A DNA stretch of 64,000 bases, taken from Ricinus communis (lineage: Eukaryota; Streptophyta; Magnoliopsida; Malpighiales; Euphorbiaceae). The stretch spans positions 806,001 through 870,000 of the forward strand of contig NC_063263.1 of the NCBI RefSeq assembly GCF_019578655.1. The letters run 5' to 3'. Positions within the stretch are counted from its first letter, which is position 1. Every line of letters begins with the position of its first letter. Below are positions 28,388 through 40,982 of this stretch, piece by piece. Made by a program: the position numbers and the translations under genes. The notes beneath the pieces were generated by a model. It had not been told where the DNA came from. It saw only the letters and a list, made by a program, of their open reading frames with translations, and searched no databases.

Positions 28388-30880
28388 TGTCACGACCCCA
28401 CCCGTGGACCCGTGACCGGCACTAGGGAATGGGTAGGCTTAAGGCCACCGAATCCCGTAGTAAGCCTGAAACTCACTAACTCAATCAAATCTCATCTCAA
28501 ATTAATATTATTAAAGCCATAAATTATCTTAATAGTTACATTCTACTATTACTACTGCAGAGAATCTAAGATTTTTTTTTACAATTTGACATACCAAATC
28601 AAACACATCACCCGATGATGAAGGAGTCGGGTTACTGAATAAGAGTCGCGGGAAGACTAACAGTCACGCATCTGAAGAAAAAAGTAAATTGAGACTGTCA
28701 GTCTCGAGAGTGAGCTAAAATCATATATCCAAAACAGTTTCAAACATTTCAATATCACATTCCTTTAATTTTAAAATAATTAATAAATCACGCGAACCAT
28801 ACGTGTCATGTTAAGACATATGTGTCATGCCATGCTTAAACAAAAATTATTCCACATGCAACGGGATGGAGTACTTCAGTATAACCCTAATCCCAACTCT
28901 AACATCTCGATTTATTTCAACACTTATGTCTCAACTAACCTCAACTCTAACATCTCAAACCTCTCATTCCAACAGGACTGGCGCCCAGAGAGCAAAGCTC
29001 GACCAGGGACCTTACCTCCAGTCCGGTCACTTAACTCTCAGCCTTAGCCTTTCGGCTCTCTTATCCAATAAGACTGACGCCTAGAGATCATAGCTCGACC
29101 AGGGACCTTACCTCCAGTCTGGTCACTTAAATTTCCAAATAAGCCAGAGAGCAATGCTCGACCGGGGACCTTACTCGGCAACCACACTCTACTAAGCCCG
29201 AGAGCGATGCTCGACTGTAGGCAGTCCTAATCTTTCTTTCTCAAAATTTTTACCTCTTTACCCTTTTCCTATCTCTCTCAGATTATATTGGAACACTCAT
29301 CCAACTCCTATGTTCTACTGCCGTCCCATCCTGAGTCATCATGCAATATTAAAATTGGTGATAAAAGAAAAACATATTTAAATAGTAATTAAAAGCATCA
29401 TGAAAATAATGATAATAATTAAATGAAAAATTAAAATTTCAAATGAATAATCATAGTAGCAAATCAAATTTTATGCATGACACGTGCATAAGCGATATAT
29501 GACTTTAACTCACAGAACTGGGCGACCTCCTAGCTCTGCTTCGGTGCCTCGGTTGGAGCGAGCCGAACAAACGGACAATCTAGTCACGGAAAATAATTTA
29601 TCAAAACGCTGAAACAATCGATCATTAATCCTAGGTTTAGACTCCTAGGACTCACTGACTAAGAATCTCGACTCGGGAGAATTCTACCGAAAATCCGGCA
29701 GAACCTCCCCTACAACACGGACATTACCCCCTTGTAGAAACGGGTCCAGGACCTGCCAGAAAAACACTTCAAATACTTAACAATTCAAACAACAAGAGTC
29801 GGGTCCCCAAACTTCACTATTTCCCGACTCTGCCACACAGCACAAAAACACGACTATGGCAGGCAAACTGACAATTATTTATGACTCACAAATATCATCA
29901 AATACTCAATATAATCCAATAGACACACAATTAAACTAAGAATTTCTAAAATTAACGGGCCAGAGAAAATTACCAAGACGCTCGGTCAACTCGCCTCCGG
30001 CCGCTGGAGTCTGATCGACGATCTGAACACACCATCGGACTCACAACGACGCGCTGATGACGATCCCTGCTTCCGATTTTCCGATCTGACACCCGATCAT
30101 CCGGAGAAATTTGCGGACGATCTCGGCCGTCGATTTGCAAATGGAGCCCGATCGCCACGAAATCGGTCCCAATGCGAAGCTTGAGCTGATGAGAGTCGGG
30201 ATACGTCCTTCGATCGTCCATTCTCCGCCGGAGCTCGCTTGGGAAAAGTCGAAAATGCGGCTGCCCCCTACTTTCTCTCTCCACCGGATCTTCCATCTCC
30301 ACGGCCACCACAGTGCTTGTTGCCACCCAAAGAGTGCCCCTTACCGCTGAGGAGTGATCGCCACTGACTGCAAATACTCCGGGCCGCCACTTCTCATTGC
30401 GCTCCGCCCCATCGCCCGACGGCCACCAGAGCCTCCAAAGCACCGACGACGCCGCCTTCCTCTTCTTCTTCTTCGGCCATCACCCTCTCTCTCTCTCTCT
30501 CCCGATCTACTTTCTGTCTCCCCGATCCCATTCCTTTCAATATCGACATTAGGCCCCCGAACTTTTCCTTATTACAATTTGGTCCCTCAACTTTCTTAAT
30601 TACTTACAATTTCATCCTACAGAATTCCAATATATAATTTTACTTATATAAATATGCATTTGGGGAAAATTTGAATAACCAAAATATAATCATTTCTCAA
30701 ATAATTTACTTGAATAATTTCTTAAAATTTCAAACTAATTGGGTATAGAAAATAACTCATTTATTTGATTAATATTAAAATTTTCATTAAATCATTTCAA
30801 ATTAAACCCAATAAAAATGAAGCTAAAATTAACTTAAATAAAAACTCATTATTAAATATATAAAAATTCCGGGTGTTACA
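28388..30880 (+). mobile_element. Solo LTR, TGTCACGACCC family (LTR-A), 2493 bp
   Basis: Starts TGTCACGACC and ends GGGTGTTACA, bounded by perfect 5-bp duplications AAGAA at 28383-28387 and 30881-30885. There is no internal gag/pol sequence, so this is a solo LTR left by LTR-LTR recombination. The terminal sequences resemble Ty3-gypsy chromovirus LTRs, but that assignment is an inference. Internal features: three partial repeats of a CTCGACCAGGGACC block (28970-29215), a GAGTCGGG/CCCGACTC inverted repeat (29796-29830) and a GC-rich part at about 29970-30500. Open frames in the GC-rich part recur in the sister LTRs and are not genes. Confidence 0.93.
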
Positions 30881-30885
30881 AAGAA

Positions 30886-32209
30886 GTAGTGAAAAGATTA
30901 GTGTCTTTTAATTTTGGATATATTTTAGTTTTTATGAGTATTTGATCAATTTTGTATCATTTTGTGAACTTTATTAGTTTATTATAATAAAATATATTTT
31001 TATTTAGGAATTTGATTTATATGACACATACTAGTATAAATATGTTCATTTTGATTATTGACAAGATATTATTATGATATAGAATAAATAATTTGTGTTT
31101 TATTTATTTTGCTATATATTTATTTATGTACTATCATCAAAATTCTAAGATATCAAAAATGTACTTTTAGTATACCAATAGGCTAATCATATTATGCATA
31201 GGATCAAGGTCATGGAAATACTTTAATATAACTTTTCTTTCTTTTATTAGAGTTATATATTTTAAAAGATATTTGTAATATATATAAAAGATACTCTTTA
31301 TATACTTTTCTCTCTTTACTGTTGTAAATTGATAAATATTTATTTAAGTAGAATAGATTTAGCAAGAGAAGATATTATGAATTTATTAATGTTGAAAATT
31401 GAAAAATGAATGGAAGTGATTGAATGAATAATGATCATTTGAGCCAAAAAGTTTTTTTGTTATTATGTGAAGTTAAGTTGTGAATTGGAATAAAGAAACA
31501 AGAAAAGAAAGTTCTCAAATTTTCATTATTCTAGATTATTATATATAATGAGAAATTATACTAGTTCTCTTTATTGTAGTTGTATATATGTTATAAGATA
31601 TCTGTAATATACTAATAATATATTTTTAATTTATTATTTTTCTTTGTTTAACTTGAGATATTGCAAGTGAATAAATATTGATTCAAGTCGAATAAATTTA
31701 GAAAAAGTATCATGCATATACTAATTATGAAAATTAGAATATGAATCGAATCATTAAATAAAGAATATGGTTGAGACAAAGTTTTTCTTTGTTATTATGC
31801 TTAATTAAGTTCTGAAACAAATTATAAAAAAAAACAAAGAAAAGAATGAAGTTCTTAGCTTTTTTCATTAGTGCATATCATTATGTAAGTTGAATAAGAA
31901 GTTTCATCAATCTTCTTGTATTAGACTTATATATATTATATGATATGGTCGATAGACCAAAAAGATACATGTAGTATAAATTTTTCTCTTTTCTTAAAAT
32001 TAGTTATGAATGACAAGGACATTATGATAATAATATAATTTCAGTTTTTTTTTTGTTTAGATTTATATATCTAAAATTCAAACCAAATTCAGAAAGTATG
32101 AAAAAATCTAAAAATTATTTACTAAATAATTTAATCAGCAACATATATTTTCTAAAAGTGATAATGAATAAATTATATTTTTTATAAAATCATTGTTCAT
32201 TTAATTTTT
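30886..32209. other. AT-rich spacer with diverged tandem repeat
   Basis: No coding sequence is supported. From about 31240 to 32050 the DNA repeats with a period of roughly 330-345 bp: two full copies starting near 31242 and 31571 and a partial one near 31917. Each has TTAGAGTTATATA-like, AAGATAT-TGTAATATA and GAATAAATTTAG-like landmarks. Confidence 0.6.
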
Positions 32210-32495
32210 TTATAGATTTATACATGTTTTTCTATTATGTCTAGGTTGTCTACAGTTTTCACAGTTGTTTTGCTTCACAGTCTTCCATGGTGCTTTAATG
32301 CTTCCTTTTTTGTGTCTACCATATTTAATCATCTTTTATGGTGGTAGAACAACTTTACTTTATCTTCTTCTGGTAAATTCCATGTATTTCCATTTCTAAT
32401 TAGAAACACACTTTCTTCATATACAACCAACATTGTCTCTTTAGTATAGTAATGTAAACAATATTTATATAGATATAGATCATATTTCATCAATT
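32210..32495 (-). pseudogene. MuDR-like (MULE) transposase, C-terminal end, split by Athila insertion
   Basis: Minus-strand frames carry a CHYYTKET-like segment, the NTWNLPEEDKV block, then Lys/Arg-rich KYGRHKKGSIKAPWK and a CENCRQPRHNRKTC knuckle (CX2CX4HX4C), ending in TAA at 32210-32212. This order (P-x-x-W-x-x-P-E-E, basic stretch, zinc knuckle) is the normal C terminus of MuDR transposases. A stop and a frameshift break it. The upstream part of the same gene lies beyond the Athila element at 44359-44510. Confidence 0.75.
32469..32495. repeat. 27-bp direct repeat, left copy, flanking the Athila element
   Basis: Identical, base for base, to 44359-44385. It starts ATAGATATAG and ends TTCATCAATT, directly before the TGATAAGC start of the 5' LTR. 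It belongs to the interrupted MULE gene, so it is target DNA and not LTR. Confidence 0.93.
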
Positions 32496-33351
32496 TGATA
32501 AGCATCATACTACACATGTTTTCATGCCTGATTGTTTACATTTTTATGCATGATTATCCCGTTTTATACTAGAATCACCTGTCTTTTGTTTCCTTTCTCG
32601 TTTCAGGTCATTTTCGAAGGACACCATCAATAATCGAGGGAAATACGTGTGATTACGGACCAAAATCCATCAAATTGGGTGAGAACTAGCACCCTAGGGT
32701 TGAGCACGGCCTGGACTCCTACTGCTGAATTACCAAGAGGCTATCCCCAATTGTGCCATTTCAAACACGACTTGGTAGCCACGACGGCCTCCAAATACGA
32801 CTGTGGTGGCTCAAAGACCGGCTTGGCACGGCTTGGAAGGAGTCAAGGCAACGACTCCACAGATTCAAGATCGCTCGGACTCGTGGTCTTAATCATCACA
32901 CTGGACTCGGAAGTCAATCAACTATATAGGCAATTTTGAGTTCTTTTGGAGGGGGGACGATTTTTAGACTCAATTCCAAGACACACACTTAATCAATTAT
33001 TTCCTATACCTCAATTGTAGACCTTGAGAGATCAAAATTCATCAATTGAAGGGGGGGATTTCACTTGTTCCAACATCGAATTGAAGATCAAGACAAACTT
33101 TGGGAGCATTCAAGAGGCAACTAGGGTTTGAGATTTTGAATTTTGCAATTTTAGGGTTTCTCATTCAGCTTGAAAGAGAAGGGTGTACATGCCTTTAATT
33201 TGTTTTTCCTTATTTTGTTCCCTAATTGCTTTAACCATGAACATGAGTAGCTAGATCTTTTGAATCCATTAGGGTTCACCTTTGTTGATGGATTATGCTT
33301 AATTGTTAGTTTTTTTTATAATTGTCATTCTTGCAATCTTCTTGCTATTCA
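32496..33351 (+). repeat. 5' LTR of Athila element, 3'-truncated
   Basis: Matches 42922-43750 almost base for base except in a GC-rich stretch (about 32684-32925). Similarity ends at CTTGCTATTCA (33351), where gag-side sequence starts. The 3' LTR continues for another ~608 bp. A CTATATAG motif near 32926 is a possible TATA box. Confidence 0.92.
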
Positions 33352-34600
33352 AACTCGAATCTTATAGAGCCTCTATCTGATCCAGAACGATCCCTCAGAC
33401 TCTTAAGGAAGAGGTTGCAATTAGAAGAGGAGGAGATTGAGGTTGAGGTACCTGTGGATAGACTAGACACGATGGAAAACCATGACCTCCAGGCCAACGA
33501 CGATCAGAGGACGATGTACGAGTTTGCTCGACCATCTTTAGATGGGACGAGTATAGTCGAAGCGGCCAACAATTTTGAGATAAAGGCCAATGTTATCCAG
33601 ATGATACAACAAAGCGTGCAGTTTGGAGGATTGCCCAGTGAGGATCCCAATGCACATATCTCCAACTTTTTGGAGATTTGTGACACATTCAAAATAAATG
33701 GAACAACCGATGATGCCATTCGGCTGAGATTGTTTCCATTTTCCTTGAGGGACAAAGCAAAGAGATGGTTGTAATCTCTTCCACAACAGACGATCACTAC
33801 TTGGAAGGCGTTGGCCGAAAATTTTTTATATAAGTATTTTCCTCCCGCTAAAACTGCTAAACTTAGAAATGACATATCTTCTTTTGTGCAGTTTGATGAT
33901 GAAAGCATGTACGATGCATGGAAGAGATTTAAAGATCTTTTGAGATCGCCCACATCACGGATTGCCGGTGTGGATGCAGTTCGGACCTTCTACGGGTTGA
34001 ACCTTGCAACGAGGCGATGGTGGATGCTGCGGTGGGCGCTAAGCGAACAAGATGCGAGCGGGCTCGAACTTGATAGAGGAAATGGCCATGAACAACTATC
34101 GTTGGCAATCCTTTGGAGGGCCGACCGGGAAGACAGGGAGTGGTCAACCAAGTGGACTCTCGGCTTGGCAAGTGGAGCTTCTAGCAAAGAAGATCGACCA
34201 ACTCAGATGCTTGAGTTCATGCAAAGCAAACTTTGGTCATGAAGTTTTGTGGTGGCCGCATACAATGGTCGAGGGAGGTATGTTTGCTTCATCCTCTACT
34301 ACTTTTCCATTTAATTCGGCTATATCTTCCGATGTTGAACAGTTGATTATATGGGGAATGCCCCAAGGCGTAGAATAACCCTTACAAAGAATACATACAA
34401 CCCTGGATGGCGAATCATCCCAATTTCGATTGGAGGAACAATAATGCCCAGGGTCCGCCAGTTTTCAAAGACTTCATCAAATACGAACAACCACTGGTGG
34501 GCTGCACAAGCTCCTCCTCCACAAGAAAAGAAGTCAAATTTAGAGGAGCTTATGATGAAGTTTGTAGCTCTGGAAACGAGATTCAGTGATCGATAGTGCA
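33352..34600 (+). pseudogene. Athila gag, broken
   Basis: Retrotransposon gag motifs are clear: IRLRLFPFSLRDKAKRWL, then after an in-frame TAA (33772-33774) KYFPPAKTAKLRNDI and YDAWKRFKDLLR. After about 33960 the frame shifts repeatedly. MAMNNYRWQ, AWQVELLAKKIDQL and TYNPGW fragments appear in different frames up to about 34600. The N terminus is missing because of the deletion at 33351. Gag would form the virus-like particle core. Confidence 0.85.
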
Positions 34601-34959
34601 CTTAGGAATCAGCAGGGCCTCGATTCGAACTTGGAGATTCAAATTGGCCAAATTTCTAAGATGCTTTCAGAGAGACCTCCAGGATCTCTCCCTAGCACTA
34701 CAGAGTCAAACCCGAGGGAGCATTGCAAGGCTATGACCTTGCGTTTAGGTAAGAAATTGACTGGTTCTTCACCTTTAGCTGATAAGGATAATACAATCGT
34801 GCGGTCGAGCCGGTAAGGAAGGACCGGACCATAAGGTGGTAGAGAATGAGAGAATGAAAGAATACAGGCAAAGAGCCACATGCGGGAGCATCGGCCCATA
34901 TCCCTGCAAGGTTGAGGCAGGGATAAGGTGGACAAGCAATACAGTAAGTTTCTTGACTT

Positions 34960-37450
34960 ATTTAAGCAAATTTGAAAATTAACTTACCTTTGTTGAGGCA
35001 ATTTCACAGAGTCAAGTACGCCAAGTTTTTAAAGGAGATTTTGAGCAACAAGAGGAAGTTGGAGGATCTTGGTCAGGTGGTGCTTAATGAGGAGTGTTCA
35101 GCTATTCTCCAGAACAAACTGCCACTCAAGCGACGAGATCCAGGGAGTTTTACTATCCCTTGTATGATTGGTGATTTATCAATTAGTGGTACATTGGCTG
35201 ATTTAGGAGCTAGCATTAACTTAATGCCCACTAGTTTATTTGCCAAATTAGGGTTGCATGAACCTAAGCCTACTAGGATGAGTGTTCAGTTAGCAGATAG
35301 AACTGTTAAAATTCCTAGAGGTATTGTTGAAGATGTACTTGTAAAGGTAGATAAATTTATCTTTCCTGTGGATTTTATGGTAATGGATATGGAGGGTGAG
35401 AGCACTGTGCCTCTTATCCTGAGTAGGCCTTTCCTAGCTACATCGAGGGCTGTTATCGATGTAAGCGATGGAAAGCTTAAGCTTAGAGTTGATGATGAGA
35501 CCATTACCTTTGACCTAGCCACTTCCATGAGACAGTCACTGAACTATGATAATACTGTATATTCTATTGATGTGATTGATGATGTGGTTGAGTCCCATTT
35601 GCAAGAAATTTTATGTTCTGACCCTTTCCAAGTAGCAATAGCTGAGGATGAGGAGGAGTTGTCCAAGGAGCAAGTGTTGGAGCAACTCGCTGTTTTATTG
35701 GCTTCTGAGCCGAGCTTGTCAACTAATCCCTATCTTTTTCTTGACAGGTCTAGGGTGCAGAAAGTAAAGACTTCATTCGAGGACCCACCAGTCTTAGAAC
35801 TAAAGGAGTTACCGAGCCACTTGGTTTATGCCTTCCTGGATGAAGAGAAGCGCTTACCAGTAATCATAGCAGCCGATCTAACTCCTGAAGAAAAAGCCAT
35901 GCTGTTGGAAGTTCTAAGGAAGTACAAGAAGGCCTTTGCTTTCAATATAGCAGATATCCCGGGCATAAATCCAAGTTTCTGCTCTCATAAGATTTCATTG
36001 GAGGCCGGTAGGTTGTTCGAAAGACGACTCAATCTGAACATGAAAGAAGTGGTAAAGAAGGAGGTAATTAAACTTCTTGATGCAGGTTTAATATATCCCA
36101 TTTCTAACAGTTCGTGGGTTAGTCCTGTGCAGGTTGTACCCAAGAAGGGAGGCATCACAATGGTAAGGAATGAGAAGGATGAGCTGATCCCGACTCGGAC
36201 GATGTGAAGCCCGAGTTTGCATTGATTACCGTAGGCTTAATGATGCAACTCGGAAGGACCATTTCCCTCTTCCTTTTATTGATCGGGATGATTAAACGCT
36301 TAGCAGTCACATGTTTTATTATTTTCTTGATGGCTTTTCAAAGTTACTTCTGATTCCTATTTCACCCGAGGACCAAGAGAAGACTACCTTCACCCCGCCC
36401 TTATGGGACGTTTGCTTATAGACGGATGCCATTCGGATCGTGCAATGCACCGGCTACATTTTAGCGGTGCATGATGGCTATTTTTGAGGACATGATTGAG
36501 GAGTCTATGGAGGTATTTATGGATGACTTCTCTGTTTTTGGTAATTCTTTCTCTCTTTGTTTGGCAAACCTTGAGCGCATGTTAGCTAGGTGTATTGAGG
36601 CTAACTTGGTACTAAACTGGGAAAATGCCATTTCATGGTGAGAGAGGGGATTGTTTTGGGGCATAAGATCTCTCGAAGTCGGGATGGAGGTGGATAGAGC
36701 TAAGGTAGAAGTAATATTTAAGCTACCTCCTCCTAGTTCTGTTAAGGCTATTAGGAGTTTTCTGGGCCATGCAGGGTTTTATAGGAGATTTATTAGAGAT
36801 TTCTCTAAGATTGCTAGGCCTCTCACTCAATTGTTAGTTAAAGATGTACCTTTTATTTTTTATGATGCATGCTTGGCGACTTTTGAGTTACTTAAGAAAC
36901 TTAGCCCCAATCATGGTTTCTCCCGATTGGGGGCCTGCTTTGAACCGATGTGCGATGCTAGTGATTATGCAGTTGGAGTTGTGCTTGGACAGGAGGATTG
37001 AAAAGAAGTTCCAACCCATTTACTACGCTAGCAAGACTTTGACGGGAGCCCAAGAACACTACACCACCACAGAGAAGGAGTTATTGGCTGTTGTTTACGC
37101 CTTCGATAAGTTTAGATCATACCTTGTTCTCTCCAAAACCATTGTCTTCACGGACCACTCGGCGTTGAGGTACTTATTCCTGAAAAATGATGCGAAACCG
37201 AGATTGATTCGGTGGATTCTTTTGTTACAGGAATTTGATGTCGAGATCAAGGATAAGAAGGGCACGGAGAATCTAGCAGTGGACCATTTATCGAGATTGG
37301 AAAATCCTCACTTGGATGCACTTGATGAGACGGCCATAGACGATCGATTTCCAGAAGAACATTTATATGTCACTCAGGTATACACTGGTACTCCCTGGTT
37401 TTCAGATTACGCTAACTATTTGGTTGCTATAGGGTTCTACCAAAGGGTAT
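34960..37450 (+). pseudogene. Athila protease - reverse transcriptase - RNase H
   Basis: The longest open piece is 34972-36207 (411 codons). It contains the protease DLGASINLMP motif (Asp-Leu-Gly at 35200-35208), the linker, and the start of RT (DAGLIYPISNSSWVSPVQ). A small deletion before 36207 removes bases in the PTRT…CIDYRRLN motif and creates a stop. RT continues in other frames: FMDD catalytic box at 36516-36527, FLGHAGFYRRFI near 36760, and RNase H ([33 protein letters not shown]) to about 37300. Frameshifts occur near 36270, 36640, 36890 and 37000. It would copy the element RNA into DNA if intact. Confidence 0.9.
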
Positions 37451-38638
37451 GACTTATCGGCCGAAAGAAGAAATTCTTCACGATTTGAAATACTATATTT
37501 GGGAAGATCCCTTTTGTTTAAAGTATGTGCAGGATAAGGTGATTCGCCATTGTGTATATGGCGAGGAGACTCTCTAAATATTGAAGCACCGCCATGAGGA
37601 CCATGGAGGTCATCAAGCCATCGAGGAAGGTCTGAGGCAGAGGATTCTATTGGCCTACGCTCTTCCAAGATGCACGGAAATTTGTTCAGTTTGTGACCCT
37701 TGCCGACAGCAGGTAATATCTCTTCTCGTGATGAGATGCCCCAAACTGGTGTGCAAGTCGTTGAGATTTTTGATGTTTGGGGCATCGACTTCATGGGACC
37801 CTTTCCCTCTTTGTATGGTAATAAGTACATTCTAGTTGCTGTTGAATATTTCTCTAAGTGGCCTGAAGCTCAGGCTGTAGCCACTGACGATGCCAGGGTT
37901 GTCTGCAGGTTCCTTAAGTGATTGTTTACTAGGTTTGGCATACCTAGGGCGCTTATTAGTGATAGAGGAACACATTTCTGCAACGCCCAATTAGAGAAAG
38001 TACTTAAGCGGTACATAGTTACTCATCGATTCTCTACTCCCTATCACCCCCAAACTAGTGGGCAGGTTGAGGTAACTAATAGGGGTATTAAACGTATTTT
38101 AGTGAGAACCGTTAGTACCGATGGAAGAATTTGGACTCTTAAGTTAGATGATGCATTATGGGTGTTTAGGACTGCTTTTAGGACATCTATAGGTTTTACG
38201 CCCTATCGCCTTGTTTATAGAAAGTCATGTCATTTGCCTGTTGAGTTAGAGTATAGGGCACTTTGGGCCCTTAGAACTTGTAACTTTGATATTGATTCGC
38301 AGGTAAGGGAGGCGGCAATGGCGGTGAGTGAGCTAGATGAGTGGCGCCAGCAGGTGTACGAAAACTCCTCAACTTACAAAGCAAGGACTAAGAAATGGCA
38401 TGATCAAAGGATTTGTGAGCCTAAGGAGTTTCAGGTTGGGGATCGAGTGCTGCTTTACAACTCTCGCCTTCGTCTGTTTCCCGGAAAGCTGCAGACTCGT
38501 TGGTCTGGACCATTTTAGATCGAACAAGTCTTTCCATATGGAGTGGTAGAGTTGCATCATCCAGAGAAGGGAAACTTCAAAGTGAACGACCATCGGCTAA
38601 AGCGATACCATTGTAACTCGTTGGATAGTGAGCAATGA
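37451..38638 (+). pseudogene. Athila integrase
   Basis: A degraded HHCC zinc-binding segment (37560-37720, with HEDHGGHQA and CDPC) is followed by the core. Asp is at 37787 in GIDFMGPF, Asp at 37961 in SDRGTHF, and Glu at 38069 in SGQVEVTNRG; the last two are 35 residues apart, the standard D,D(35)E spacing. A TGA at 37919-37921 and a TAG near 38517 interrupt the frame. The C-terminal WSGPF…HPEKGNFKVNDHRLKRY tail ends in TGA at 38636-38638. Confidence 0.9.
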
Positions 38639-38929
38639 GTTGACCTGGCTTTGTATGCACAGGAAGGGTGATCCGAATGAGTCAAGCTTAAGACTCTGCA
38701 AATAAGCACTTATGTACATTCGACTTGGATTATACTTTTATGTTTTTAATTAGTTGTGATTGTTTCATCATTTTCATTTGACTTTATTATAGTTGCTTAA
38801 CAGTAATTAGGGTTTTTAATTTTTCAGACTTATATAATCGGAGAGGACGGACTCTTCCGTTTGACCATATCTACTTGTTTTATGATCTAATTACATGCAT
38901 ATATGTGTTAATTACAGGTAGGGGGCAAG

Positions 38930-39236
38930 GCGACTCGAGATGGCAAAGGAAAGCCCAGAAACACTCCGTTTCACCACGGTTTTCGTGGCCATCACGGGCT
39001 AGAACACCAGGCCGTGCTGAGGAGCACGGCCAGAGTCAAGCCCGTGTTGAAGGATAAAGAATAACTTGTCACGGCTTCTGAAGGCATCACGGGATAAAAT
39101 CCCATGCCGTGCTCATTAGCACGGCCATGCCATTGCCCGTGCCAAGGTGCATCACAAGAAGGCTAAAGGCTCAGCACGGGCTGAGTCCTAGCCTACTGGT
39201 CAGCACGGCCTTACCCTCACCCGTGTTGAACACGTG
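38930..39236 (+). promoter_or_regulatory. CACGG-rich hairpin block with G-box
   Basis: CCGTG/CACGG motifs recur more than a dozen times. There are three clean inverted repeats: 39010-39031 (9-bp arms, 4-nt loop), 39106-39125 (8-bp arms, 4-nt loop) and 39170-39185 (6-bp arms, 4-nt loop). A perfect G-box CACGTG sits at 39231-39236, two bases before a TATA box. The block lies between integrase and the ORF-1 frame. A regulatory role is inferred from position and structure. Confidence 0.6.
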
Positions 39237-39238
39237 CC

Positions 39239-39247
39239 TATAAAAAG
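39239..39247 (+). promoter_or_regulatory. Internal TATA box upstream of the ORF-1/env-like frame
   Basis: TATAAAAAG follows the G-box immediately. About 110 bp downstream is a strong splice donor (CTAAG then GTAAGT, GT at 39350-39351). An acceptor (GCATTAG, ending 39761) lies six bases before the ATG at 39767. The whole looks like a promoter, a short leader exon, an intron and a start codon. Confidence 0.55.
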
Positions 39248-39766
39248 GGGAGGCCTCCGAAAATTTTGCTTCCCTTTTGTTTTTCTTAGCTCAAAGGTGT
39301 TGTTCTTATACCCTTATCTTACCCTTCTCACTTTCCTCAGCGAACTAAGGTAAGTCCCTTCATTTGTTGCCTTATATTTTTTTTATGATTTGACTTCTAT
39401 TTTATACATATACTCTTGTTAGGACATGCTAGGATTTCTTGGTGGCTTTATATTGTAACCATATGACCTTGGTTAGGTTAATTTACATTAGTTGTTGTGT
39501 TTGTGGTGTAGTCGGTTATGAAAATGATAAGTGTGGGGTTTTGGTGGAAATAAAATGTGCCTCTGACATGCAAAGCATGAATAATGTTTAGACTTAAATT
39601 GCAATTCTTTGGTTCATGATAAATTAGATTGGTATGTATCGGTTTATTAGTTTATACAAGTTTTTGGTTAGTCGAAGTATAATCATTATGCTGTTGATTC
39701 GGTAGATTATTTCTTTCATTAACTTGAATTCTTACAAAAAACTAATAATTCGTTGCATTAGGTGAT

Positions 39767-40982
39767 ATGACGGACCGCGATAAATCTCGTAGAAAGCAAC
39801 TAAACGCTCGCTACTAGCAAGTGATCGCATGGTGAAGGAACGTCTTCCTCCACAAATGGCCGAACCAAAGACCATGACTTCCACCTCCACCACAACAAAG
39901 AAATAGTCCGACCTCGAAAAGCACTGCTATGAATCCATCCACACCGGCCGTCATCCATTGTGGACATTCCCTAATGCGGACAATGAAAGTAGATTCCAAG
40001 TCATGAGATGGAAGCAAGTGATGGCGGGCCGTTGCATAGACTTCACATCCCCCGAGAGAGTGGGATTGGCTCAAGATATGCACACACTGCTCGCGAGATT
40101 CTTTAACGTCATTGAGCCAACCTACCGTGAGCTTACGATCGAGTTCCTCAGCACCTTCTTCCCTGCAGCAACAGATCACAAATCGGCATCACCGATGCAA
40201 TTTATTTCAGGGCTTAGGGAAGGGAGTTCTCGATGTCGGTCCCACAATTTGGTATGCATTTGGGATTATGGACTGAACAAGAAATCTCGGGGGAGGAGTA
40301 TCAGGGATGTCTCTACATCCACCCAATTTCATATGACGCCATGTGGGACTCATTGGTAATGAGGCCGGAAACATACTACCCAAGCAGGTCTAAGGCCTCT
40401 AACCTACCGGACCATCTCCGCTACATTCATACCCTACTAGCTTACACCATTACAGGCCGAGGGGACAGTTTTGGGGCAGTCACAAAGACTGATGTCTTTA
40501 TTCTCTGGGATATGCAACATCAGAAGAAGCTAAACTTGGGATATTTATTGGCTCGCCAAGTCCGTTCATTTATAGTAGACGCCCAGAAGAAGATGCATTG
40601 TTATTTCGGTCCGTATGTGACTAGGTTAGCTAAGAGACTGGATGTATTGGACGACTGTCTCTCGGAACTTTCAAATATTGGTGACATGACACCACTAGGG
40701 ATCAGACAGATGATCAACATGCAGATGATCACGACCACTAGACATCAACATGGTATTGAATATAGGCTCGTGAGCACAATAGTCAGGGAAGCTAGAGAGG
40801 CAGCGACTAGAGGAGCCCAACATCCATCAGCCGGGATCCTGGATGTTAGGATTCCTATCCCAGCTAGAGTGTTTATGCCCTCATCTGGAGCCTCATCCTC
40901 TCATTCGGCAGGGCCATCGAGCATTCAGATTAGTGCTATGGCCGACCGTCTAGATCGAGTCTGCGATCTACAACGGCAGTGA
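39767..40982 (+). pseudogene. ATHILA ORF-1 / env-like region
   Basis: The ATG at 39767 soon meets a stop (near 39817). Recognisable sequence starts at about 39958 (MWTFPNADNESRFQVMRW), shifts frame between 40215 and 40235, and continues in an open frame of 249 codons to 40982. That frame has LRYIHTLLAYTITGRGDSFG, VFILWDM, LNLGYLLARQV and CYFGPYVTRLA, the conserved blocks of the plant ATHILA ORF-1 family. The protein's role is not established in plants; it sits where retroviruses carry env, but no signal peptide or membrane segment is evident in the open part. Confidence 0.82.

Noticed and set aside
28976..28990. TGGCGCC-containing sequence resembling a lysine-tRNA primer site
   Set aside because: It lies in the middle of an LTR and recurs in each CTCGACCAGGG repeat. 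It matches only the first few bases and is not next to an LTR end.
29970..30443. Open frames of 80-157 codons in the GC-rich part of LTR-A (and at 48156-48628, 50211-50728, 62969-63677 in the sisters)
   Set aside because: They recur only because the LTRs are related, are not conserved in frame or length, and lie inside solo LTRs.
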